A stretch of DNA of 64,000 nt, taken from Manduca sexta. Lineage: Eukaryota; Arthropoda; Insecta; Lepidoptera; Sphingidae. The stretch spans positions 2,525,116-2,589,115 of the forward strand of contig NC_051121.1 in NCBI RefSeq assembly GCF_014839805.1. The letters run 5' to 3'. Shown here piece after piece: positions 36,601 to 47,100 of this stretch; position 1 is the first letter of the stretch, and each line of letters begins with the position of its first letter. Both the position numbers and the translations under genes were made by a program. Below the pieces are notes generated by a model. It was not told where the DNA came from. It was given only the letters and a program-made list of their open reading frames with translations, and did not search any database.

Positions 36601-36802
36601 TTTTCGGTGGGTTACAGCAATATAAAGTCTGAGATATGTAAAAAAATCACCAAAATTTTACGCTGTGCAAACATTTTTTTTCATCCTAGAGCAACGAGCA
36701 TGGGTTCATTCGACGCAGAAAAATTTCCTGATTCCAACGGCGTAAAAAACGTATTTTCGATATTTCAAGGGTTACAGCGTTTATGCTTTCCAGCGTCGAT
36801 AT
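33618..36802. mobile_element. Unclassified DNA transposon with 35-bp TIRs, 3.2 kb
   Basis: Terminal inverted repeats of 35 bp with one mismatch: left 33618-33652 starts ATATCGACGCTAGAAAGC, right 36768-36802 ends GCTTTCCAGCGTCGATAT. The ends could be read as TCGACGCT...AGCGTCGA flanked by TA on both sides, so a TA target duplication is possible but not proven. The outer 400 bp on each side hold many variants of 'ataaacgctgtaacc' in both orientations, typical of subterminal transposase-binding repeats. Except for the mariner remnant inside, no transposase is recognisable, so it appears non-autonomous or decayed. Superfamily unknown. Confidence 0.8.
34640..35600 (+). pseudogene. Dead mariner (DD34D type) transposase
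   Basis: Readable in pieces: WFQRFLSGNFDLQNKPHGR, then ELKVIMEADPSQTTLELAAG and FGVSDKSSL; later YYQQLQTMMGKLAAK, LLLQDKARPHTAQQTATKL and CLRHPPYSP. The order follows a classical mariner transposase. It is dead: several stops and frameshifts, the first catalytic Asp appears as Asn (TCNE), the Asn after the second Asp is Lys, and the third Asp region is replaced (SPRTLFQQ). No terminal repeats are recognisable. It lies wholly inside the 33618-36802 element, so it inserted there or was carried by it. It is unrelated in detail to the two maT copies. Confidence 0.88.
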
Positions 36803-37853
36803 GTAGCCTATTAACCTCACTCGGTTTTAGGGTTATGTAAATTTTATTGGATAAATCTTATAAAATTATAAGAAATATTCACCTGATAATTATAATATTG
36901 ATTGGATTTTAAATTTGTAATAAAGATTACACATTGATTCCACATCAGAAGTTTTAAAATTAATTTAGAAGTAAAGAATTTTATACTTTTGAATATTTTT
37001 AAATCTAGGCTACAATCATACTCAACTTTTAAACTACCTCCCGGTAAACAAAAGGTATTCACGTCAGAGCCACAACTCGCGGCGTTTGTTTATTCTCATT
37101 GCACGACGTAACAAGTTCATTTCCCCATGAAATTATCCACCGAACCGTCCGGCAGTTGATCTTTCCCAGTGATTTATTGCGCTATACAATAATTGCTCCA
37201 TCGTAATCCGGGAAAAAGCTGGGAACACGATTAAGAAATTACAACCGTACCGCGTAATATTCTTAGCAAATCCGAGCCAAAGAGATATGTCAATTCCCGT
37301 ATAATTGGTTTACAGCGTCCAGCCTGTGGGATTGCTTGTTAGCGGCTAATGGTACACTGTCATCGCTAGTGAACGCGGTAATCTCGGCCAATGAGATGGG
37401 ATTTACGATAATTTAATTTGGCGAGCAAACGTGGTTGGAGTAACAAAGGTGTTTTAATTAGAGTGCCAGTGTTTCAGTACGAGTTAGGGACATAATTGGG
37501 TACACGGCGCGGGCGCGGCGGCAGGCGACTTGGCCCCTTGTTATAACACCATGTTCCGCGGCCGGTTACTAACGTCTCGCACGATGGCTTTACTGATTAG
37601 CATAATAATTAAATGAGGATGAAATATTATTACAGATAATAAATCATTTCAGTGTAAAAATATATTTTAATTAATACTATAAAAATATATAGAAAAAGCG
37701 TACCACTAAAAAAACGTGTTGTTTATTTTTTATCCATAATCATTCTTATCATTTTGCCTGGTGGGAGAAATATTTTATCATATAAAAAAAACTTAGGTAC
37801 GGAGATGATATTTAAAAATGCCTCGGGTTTTTAACATGCATGCATTATACATT
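36803..37853. other. Intronic DNA, possibly regulatory
   Basis: No gene or repeat recognised. About 37070-37600 is less AT-rich and free of low-complexity runs, with CpG-rich words near 37505-37565; it has the look of unique, possibly conserved, non-coding DNA, which cannot be judged without comparison to other species. Confidence 0.35.
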
Positions 37854-38210
37854 TAGTAAAAAGCGGCGATAGCCTAGTAAAAAGCGGCGATAGCCTAGTT
37901 GGGTGTGGAACGGACTGCAAGACGAATGTCCGCAGGTTCAAATCCCAAGGGCACACACCTCTGACTTTTCTAAAAATCATGTGTGTATTCTTTGTGAATT
38001 TATCGTTCGCTTTAACGGTGAAGGAAAACATCGTGAGGAAACCTGCACATCTGAGAAGTTCTCTATAAGAATTTCGAAGGTGTGTGAAGTCTACCAATCC
38101 GCACTAGGCCAGCGTGGTGGACTAAGGCCTAATCCCTCTCAATAGTAGAGGAGGCCCGTGGTCAGCAGTGGGCAAGTATATAATACAGGGCTGATATTAT
38201 TATTATTATA
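37854..38210 (+). mobile_element. tRNA-derived SINE (family A), full length
   Basis: A box TAGCCTAGTTGG at 37891-37902 and B box GGTTCAAATCC at 37935-37945, spaced as in a tRNA promoter. The body contains 'gaaggaaaacatcgtgagg', 'gtgtgaagtctaccaatccg' and 'ggccagcgtggtggac', words I associate with a SINE found throughout Lepidoptera. It ends in a (TTA)n tail at about 38194-38210. The A-box segment is duplicated at the 5' end with a 21-bp period (37854 and 37875). Non-coding, dependent on a LINE for movement. Confidence 0.9.
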
Positions 38211-41200
38211 TTTTAACATGCCAAGCATTTGCCAATAAATAAATTGCATAATTTTTGTTTCAGTATTTTGAATTAATGCGAGATTTCTCCTTGGGTACCA
38301 GGAAAACATAATATTATAGAGGTAATATATGAGGAGGATATGGGGTCCTACTAAGGGGTAAAGTTCCTTTCAACACTCAATCGAATGAAAAGGCGGAGTA
38401 ACAAGGACAGAGACACAAAAAACACTCTTGTATTGTCTCTAAACTGCTCCGCCTTAAAAAAGGGTCCCTGTTTGCATTATTCATACCAATGCTAATCGAA
38501 ATAGCAGTCCGTAAATTTGTAGACGTAAACAAAATCGAACTTTATTGTTTAAAAAAAAACCAGTGATGTGTCCCGTTACAAAAAAACGGCAATTCAAGGT
38601 TCATAATAAACATTTTATGATACGGAACGCCATGGTGGCAATTAACAAATTCGTTTTGGCCATTTAATGAGTCGGTGAACAATAGCGTTGGCGCTGTCAG
38701 CCAAGTGTTTGTGCCGGGGCGGCTATTGACTGAGCTCAGCATAGTATTGTTTAGTTCGCGAATCTGTAAACAGTTAACAGACCATCACTGCGCTGGTATT
38801 TGCCGCGGCTCTCATTACGCGAACCACTTCACTACCGACAACAAATACTAAAGGTAGGTACATCTTTCAACAATGAAAACACGTTTTTAAACACCGGCGT
38901 GCCAATTAACAAGCTCTCATAAAACCGTTTAGAATAAATTCGCCGCTGGCCATTTTGTAAGCACTTGTACTTCAAATGACAATTCTCGTTGGAAATAAAA
39001 AATAAAACACCAAGTAATTAGCGTCGGCGAGGAGGTTTTTTATTTAAAACTAGACAGACGCCCAAGCCTGATATCCTCTTAAGTATGCTCGCCCGAGCGC
39101 ATCTCCCGACCGCCACTTAAATGCATTCAGAAAAGAGTTATTTAAAATGTCTGCCTAGCGCGCGTCGGTGAAATCCTGCCGCGCGAGAAAGAGTGGTAAT
39201 ATATCTCGATATTTTAATATGAAGACAACGCATTTTAGTACTACATCACATTATTTCTTTCACAGAGCAATTTTGATGTTACAAATTAAATTCGTTCGTT
39301 TTTATTACCATCATATTCTTACAACAAATTGAAAAATAAAATTTCTCGTGTCTCGTACAATCCGAGCACTGTATCACAATAAAATAATATTATAATTTTA
39401 TGTAGTAAAAATGTATTCGAAGCAAAATTATCCCGAGATGAAAAACGGGTTGGGGTATGTAACAGAAATAATAAACGTTATTTCCCCATTACAGTTAACC
39501 CTCGGTCCCATAAATACCGTTTTCCGGTTGTGCTTGGCATAAATAAAACTGGAGCAAAAACGTTTCGATGTACCAGGGGCGCAGTAATAAGAGGAGTTGA
39601 GACGGCGGGCCGTAGGTCTGCGGGCGACACCGTGCAATATTGATGAGAAGCCTGTGGGCTGCGACTGAACAGAACCCGAGATGCGACGCGCCGCATTCAC
39701 CGCGACAACACACCACCGAGACACTTTATTCCTGAATATGTCTTTACGTACGCGAAATGGAGTTTGTGCAGAGATCCGCGTCAAATATTGCTAGTCTTCA
39801 AAACATATGCGGCGGAATGTAGTTTCACAAGTGATGCGTTTTAAATGCAATGCAATTCAAAATTTCTATTGAATCGATAAAGTTATTTCTATTAAATGTA
39901 ATGTTGACTTCAGTGGTTCTTCATTAGGGTCCGGGTAGGTGCCAGTACTTATGACTTTGTAATCAGTCTAATTACTAACCATTGCACCAACGCCTAATAT
40001 TTCAAGATAGTGGACGCAGTACCTACACCTTCACTATAACAAATAAAATGTTTTTTTTTAACAAAAATGATTTGATTACTTCAGGAAAAATGTTTGTTCG
40101 TGAAAAGCCGAAAATAAATTGCTATTATTGAATAACGAGAATTACTATTTCCAATATCAGAAATCAGTGTTACTCCCACACCGGCCCGACGGCGCGGCGG
40201 CGGAGTGTGGGTAAAGCGGAGCGACACAATGACTAACGCGTGGACATTTCCACATACAAAGGACAATATTGATATTCAATGTACCAAAATGCTTCCATTG
40301 TTTTCACCTTTATACTGACATGAAATTTTGAAATGTTTATTTTTAACGGTTGCTGTTTTTCTGCCACGGCTATACGCATTAAGTTCAACGAGAGACATCA
40401 CGTCTTCCGATTGTAAGCCTCCTGGAAGCTGGATGTATACCGACCGACACAGGAGCACCACACGTTGGCACGGAACTCCAAGACTTTTCATTTAATGTAC
40501 CCAAATCACTAGACGTTTATAGCGATTTAGTAAAAATTTAATATCAGAATTAACCGCTTAAAGGCAACGCATATTTCGTATTATGATATTATAATACCAC
40601 AGTTTTATTATTCCCTGGTATATTGAATTCCTTCTACTACAAAATGCATTCCGAGCTATTAAATAAGTCTTCTGTACGTCGCATTGTGACGTCATACGGT
40701 AGCGACGTCGCCGACGCCTGCGTATTGAACTACCCACAGCGCACAATAGTTACCCGAAGACTTACGATGCATTGTAATGAACGAAAATCTCTGGAGAAAA
40801 TTTTCAATGGAGGCGAAATTAAATTTCAAATTGCATATTAAAATTTTCATATTGAATAGCGCTTTGAATCATTTGCGACATTGTTCGATTAAACGGTGCA
40901 GCTTTTGAACAAACAAAATTTAATCTCGCTTAATAATGCAAAGCGTTTAATTTATTATGTTATCGAGAATGCGCGTGATATCTGTATTTGAAAGTTTATA
41001 TTCTGCATTTAATAGCCTGTAATTGCAGTCGTTTAGCCGTCGTCAGAATAACACCGGCTTATCTCATCCGCACGGGAACGCAACTATAGATTTTTTTTTA
41101 AATTCAAACCCTTTATTTATGAAATCGGGTAGATACATTGGTCTTACAGTATCGTGATAAATTTCGTCGAAATCTGCTTTTGTAGCATCGAAATATTAAA

Positions 41201-41274
41201 AGGATAGATGCTTACGTCTAGCTTATAGTTAATTAACAAATTTGTGAAAATAATAAAATTCTAAGAAAAATATA
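38211..41274. other. Intronic DNA, no gene seen
   Basis: No exon is supported. At 39428-39784 the minus strand is open in all three frames (longest 118 codons from a TTG), in a CpG-rich block, without known motifs. At 40176-40210 there is a GC-rich CCCACAC...GTGTGGG inverted pair. The variant phrase 'accaggaaaacataat' lies near 38301. Confidence 0.45.
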
Positions 41275-41527
41275 ATTCTCTACTACGGAAAAAGTTTAGG
41301 CCTTAGTCCGCCACGCTGGCCTAGTGTAGGTTGGTAGACTTCACATAACTAGGAAATTCTAATGTAGAGTTCTTAGGTGTGTAAGTTTTCTCACGATGTT
41401 TTCCTTCACAGATAATGAAATAATTATTAAACAATACATGCAAACATAACATTGAAAAGTCGGGGATGTGTCTTGAATTTTTAAACCCGCAAACCTTCGC
41501 CTGACAGTCTATTCCATCGTGCACTCT
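41275..41527 (-). mobile_element. SINE family A, diverged copy
   Basis: On the minus strand it contains 'tgaaggaaaacatcgtgag', 'gtgaagtctaccaa' and 'ggccagcgtggcggactaag' in the same order as the copy at 37854-38210. The tRNA-like head is degraded (B box reads 'gggtttaaaaat'). Confidence 0.85.
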
Positions 41528-42867
41528 ATCTGGCTGTATATTTTTTATTCTTATTTTGTATTTTGGGCATATCCTGCCGTATAAAAAAAATCGGCGTTAC
41601 TTCTCAGGTAACAAAACAATGTGATGTCCTAAGTCCTACAAAACCTAAGCATGCAATAAAACAGGTAAGTAGTATGTACATGATACCATTCCCCAACTCG
41701 CCGAATTACAGGTAACTTCCCCTTTGAGCTACATGACCTTTGTAGTTAGCACAATTGTTCGCAACACAAATAACAGAGATATTGCATAATACTATACAAT
41801 ATGAAGCCTTTATGGAGACTGGAACTACTCCCATCTGAACAAAAGCGGATAACTATGTATGTGCACTTTCATGTAAATAAATATATCATTATTATGTTTA
41901 CTGAGTGCATCAGTATTTCAGGTGTTTAATAGAAAACCTAAAAGGAATTCATTACAATAGCTGTCTCGTTAACAGTCATTTTATGAAGTGAATGTAAAAT
42001 CTCATAACTATTTCAATATAATGAGTAGAAGAGCAAATTGCTTGTTTGTCGATTGTCCACACATAGTAGTACAACATCATAGGACTTCAAGCAAATCACA
42101 GCAGGATATTACCTTTCAACCCGACACTTTAATAGATACCTCAAAATAAAAATTTACAATCTTCAGACCGTTTATCGAAAATAAGTGACCTCTGTTCATA
42201 CTGACACACACATACCAACTCGATCAAAGTATAGGAAGTCAGCATACGACGTGGTCCCATCTGGCGACATTACTCGCACACGAGTTCCTGTGACGTCTCA
42301 GACGCAATCCCGGGGCTGGGGGGCGCATCCGCGTCCGCTTCCCGCCCGCGTACTTCCGCCCCTCAATACAGACGCCGTTTCCGGTCCCTCTGTTTGCACG
42401 TGAAATGGCTTATACGAAGGTTTAGTGCAGATTAGTAATAGTAAATAATATTTTAGTGTATTTAATTAGTACAGATCGGTAGGAAATTTATTTGTAACAG
42501 ATTCATTCTCCAAACGGTTCTGAAATCCGGGCAAACTTTAATACTAGTAAAAGTACAAGCTTTTATGGTCACAAGAGGTTTAAAAAAAATCTACAAATCC
42601 TTCAAAATCAAAAAAAGTACCCCCGAAACATGCCAAACGTAGGTTACAGTGACGACTTTTATCAAAGTTGCCGATCAAAGCGTCGTGTCATTCGGACGAA
42701 CGAGAAAATCGAGAAAAAACCCCGCAGGTATACCGCCGTCCCCGCCCCGCGTGACACGGGGCCACAGCTTACCTGTGTAGCGTATTAACACATGGAAGGT
42801 GTATGTTCATATTCGATGATACGAATTTCACAATAACAAGGTCATATTGGAGGCTTATATGTTATTA
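41528..42867. other. Intronic DNA with a GC-rich block
   Basis: No gene recognised. About 42285-42410 and 42720-42775 are strongly GC/CpG-rich. A minus-strand donor-like ACACAG|GTAAGC lies at about 42770, but the frame in front of it is short, in the wrong phase to join the neurobeachin exon, and not recognised. Confidence 0.4.
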
Positions 42868-42869
42868 TA

Positions 42870-44176
42870 CTTAGTCTGGCCATAAATACTGTTACACTTA
42901 ATTATAAAAAAATATTACATTTGAATTTCGAATCTGTCATTTTTATACGATTGTTCATTGTGTTTTCTCATTTTGGCGCCAATACATTGTAAAATATTTT
43001 GCGATATTAAAATGGTGTGGGGTGATAAAGAGAACCGAATCGCTGTGATAGCATTACACAAAGTAGGTATGGAGCCAAATGCAATTTTTAAAACTCTCCA
43101 TACACTTGGTATTAGTAAAATGTTTGTGTACCGGGCTATTAATAGGTACAATGAGACCTCCTCTGTTTGTGACAGAAAAGATCTGGCCGTCCACGTAGTG
43201 TTCGTACGAAAAAGGTGGTCAAAGCAGTAAGGGAAAGAATTCGAAGAAATCCTGTCCGAAAGCAAAAGATTTTATCTCGGGAAATGAAGATAGCACCTAG
43301 AACCATGTCGCGTATTTTAAAAGATGACTTAGGACTTGCAGCCTATAAGAGACGCACTGGCCATTTCTTAACTGATAATTTAAAGAAGAATAGGGTGGTA
43401 AAATCGAAACAACTACTGAAGCGGTACGCAAAGGGAGGTCACAGAAAAATTTTGTTTACGGATGAGAAAATTTTTACAATTGAGCAACATTTTAACAAAC
43501 AAAATGACCGTATTTATGCTCAAAGCTCTAAGGAAGCTTCCCAATTAGTCGACAGAGTGCAACGTGGACATTATCCGACTTCAGTGATGGTTTGGTGGGG
43601 TGTTAGCTATGAAGGAGTGACTGAGCCATATTTTTGTGAAAAAGGTATCAAAAACATCGGCACAAGTGTATCAAGATACCATTCTTGAGAAGGTAGTTAA
43701 GCCCCTTAACATCACCATGTTCAATAACCAAGTATGGTCCTTCCAGCAAGACTCGGCGCCGGGTCATAAAGCTCGGTCCACGCAGTCTTGGTTGGAATCG
43801 AACGTTTCGGACTTCATCAGAGCTGAAGACTGGCCGTCGTCTAGTCCCGATCTTAATCCGCTGGATTATGATTTGTGGTCAGTTTTAGAGAGTACAGCTT
43901 GCTCTAAACGCCATGATAATTTGGAGTCCCTAAAACAATCTATACGATTGGCAGTGAAGAATTTTCCCATGGAAAGAGTGCGTGCTTCTATTGATAACTG
44001 GCCTCATCGTTTAAAGGACTGTATTGCAGCCAATGGAGACCACTTCGAATAAGCTTTTTATATTTTTAATTGTTTTATATTTATGTATTAAACTGACACA
44101 CTGTAAAAGTAATAAATGTTATTTGCAGTTAACAATTTTCTTTTTTCTTTATTACAATATTTATGGCAAGACTAGG
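42870..44176 (+). mobile_element. maT-type (DD37D) mariner, copy 2
   Basis: A 1307-bp element with the same terminal inverted repeats as copy 1 and TA at 42868-42869 and 44177-44178. In my reading the two copies differ only in the length of three A/T runs, implying very recent movement. The flanks are unrelated, so these are separate insertions, not a duplicated segment. Confidence 0.95.
43012..44052 (+). pseudogene. maT mariner transposase, two frameshifts
   Basis: Same protein as copy 1, ATG at 43012. Two breaks: an A run of four at 43176-43179 where copy 1 has five, just before the GRPR motif, and an A run of five at 43650-43654 where copy 1 has four, between the first and second catalytic Asp. 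The T run broken in copy 1 is intact here, reading through TEPYFCEKGIK. All three catalytic Asp codons are present. The breaks are at different places from copy 1's, so neither copy is the direct parent of the other in broken form. Confidence 0.93.
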
Positions 44177-44178
44177 TA

Positions 44179-47100
44179 TAAAAATCAATGGCACTAAATA
44201 ATAAAAGGTTTACACTTTATATAAGTATATTATTGATGTTTTCACTAAGAGATAAATGTTCAACTACTGATCAAAATCCTCCCTTGTTTATTCATGATAT
44301 TATTACGTCCACTATAACTAAACACGCTCGTTTAATACAAGTTGGCAGGTCGCCAGAGTCATTGAGTCAAATAGATATAACATGTACAAGAGAATTGCAA
44401 AGGTGTTGAAGCCTCTAAATTTAATTTCATGAGTTACAAAATACTTTTACTTTCTTTGGTGTAATGTCTGTTTTCTTACTATCTGGTACTGATACTATAT
44501 TCCACAGTGTTCTTAGACTACAAAAAATGTTGTGAGTTTTAATTGCCTCGTATTTTGTAACTATTAACGGATTGTATTTTTATAATATTGCGTATTGTAA
44601 TCTAAACTGAATATATATTTGTTGTGTTAAAAAATTTAAACCTCTATATACCGAAGTTGTGTAAAAGTCTCGATAAATCGCAACACCACGTTCCACCCTA
44701 TATAAAGGATACTGGCGGGCATGCCGACCATTCGACCCGTGAAAGCCGAGATCTCATGCCACTAGCCCGATGGCGTTTCGATCTCAACAAATCTGTGTAG
44801 TAAAGTACAATTCACATCCAATAGCTCTATAATATCCTGGTATTTATTATTAAATGTGTGCCTAATTCATAACTTTTACTTGCAAAGAGTATTTTTATTA
44901 TTCCTAATTAATTATTACTATATGAAGATAAAATTTATTTTTATAAACCATTTAAAAAATATTGAAATCAGAAAAAAACATAAATTACATAAATTACCTA
45001 AACTATTAAAGCTGCGGAAATTTACATACGTTTAGTGCTAGAGGTAAATTTAAAAGTCTAACATTACAATATTAAATAAAACGTCATCTCGGGCTGGGAG
45101 GTAAGAAAAAAAAACTCATTGCAATCGTAATCAGTGAAGATAAATAAAACCTATCTAACCTTCCAGCTTTTTTCTAGCTACCTTAGTAATGACTATTGAC
45201 TCCTGGGTGAGGAGAGGTAGAAAAACTCTGGTTTTAATTTTTTTTGCAAAAAAAGTAGATATTTCTTTTGTGGTGCTCCGTGAAGGTTTTACTCGCGATA
45301 CTAAAAAAAAATCGATTTATATAAATGTGTCTATGTCTTCATAATGATAGAGGGTGATAACAAAGCTAAGCGAATTAAGCTTAACGATAATGGATATTAC
45401 ATGCAGTACTTATACAACGAAAACAATTTCCGTCAAACACCGAACTCAATTCCAAATACCGTGTTGCATCAGAAACTCCATTAAGCCAGGTGAGGCCAGT
45501 AAGATGACATTGTTTGCGCTCCGATCGACCACCGATAGCCTGCGTTTACACCGCCATCCAAATTCTAACCGCCTGGCATCAGTGGACGGAACTTGACGGA
45601 AACACCTTAACTACATCACAGTTGTGAGGCGCGTCGGTTATGCATTCCTTGTGTACTTACTACGTTCTTCTTGAAGTTTCAAAGTTTATTAAACAACTTC
45701 TAAAACATGCATGAGAAGGTTCTCAATTCGACATGTATTTTTTTAATATTTTTAGTGATATTATTTTTGACAGCATAAAGTTAATGTTTCATAAAGTATA
45801 CGCTTCATACTGTTTAATTTAGTCAGTATTTGTCAATTAATACTTTACAGGCATCTTCGCAATATCATCCATATTGTGCCAAATCAAATTTAGCAATTTA
45901 TTTGTAATTCAGAAGCGTTGAAATGAATGTTAAAATCTCCAATTTTGATTTTAAAATTTGTTAGGTGACATTAGGGGATCATTGGACAAGAAGACAAGTG
46001 TTGGGGACTAAATGAAACTCATGATCATTATTAGATAAAGTAGGCCACCGCAGACGATGGCCAACGAAGATTAATGCGCTTTCAGTGATTGTGGCGAGAT
46101 AAAGGACGCACCAACCGTCTGAGAGCCTGGCAACTGACCGCAGATTGATTGTCTCGCCAGAAAGATAACTTGGAACAACATATCTCCACGGTAGGACATT
46201 GTGAATAATTAAGTTATAAGGACAGACGGCCGTTGCTTTGTTTCTTTGTTATTTCTTCAAACTAATAATAATAAGAAATATCTCATGGTAAGATTCCGGA
46301 TAAAGAATAGTCTTCCTCATCACCGGGAATTTCTATGAAATACATGTTTTTCTGGGGTTCTACATATTGATGTTACTTATGGAATTTTTCTAGATATTAA
46401 AGTATAAAGCTTCCATGACAACCCTGATTAAGAAGTCCTTTACCGGGCTTCCAAGGTCGCTATAGATTAATATTTGTTACAAAAATATTAGAAGGCAATT
46501 AATTAATCTCTTTGCCTCCATTGAAACTTACCTGTTATACAAAAAATAAACCATTTAAAACCGCATTCAAGTAAAATAAACCGGCCCATTGCAGAAATTT
46601 ATCTGGCAAGTGTAGTGAAATACATCCCGGAGGCACTAGGGCGACATGACTGCAGGGGATCATGCGCTGGCCGCGGTCCAACCGCGCTATATCGCCGAGA
46701 TAGCGCGCCGCTTCTACGTTAAACGTTGTGAGTGCAAACTATCGCAGTGCAGAGTAGAGCGGGGCAGTAGGTTGTATCTGTATAAATGTCAGTCCGCAAT
46801 GTCACAGTTTATGCAATAGTTTTAGGACACTACGCTACTATTGATTTATGTTGTAAGTTTTCATAATATTTTTTATCAAATTCCATCAGGGTTCATTCAT
46901 CAGGGTTACTATTGACCACTTTTTAAATATTTTAAGGACAAAATAAAATAACCAAGAAACCATCCGAATCATACATATTTAAGATCGATTTAAGAACGTA
47001 ATTTATAAGGTATTGTGACCAGCGGTTGGCTAGTGCCTAATGCGACAAGTCTCGCTTATAATAATGCGTTTCATGAGACATTAGCATTTGAAATGAAGTC

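Noticed and set aside
42760..42850. Candidate neurobeachin exon on the minus strand before a GTAAGC donor
   Set aside because: The frame does not resemble the expected upstream residues and its phase does not match the phase-0 exon at 7176-7280.
46683..46707. CpG-rich 8-bp stem-loop as an RNA gene
   Set aside because: Stem too short to stand out from chance in 64 kb; no supporting context.
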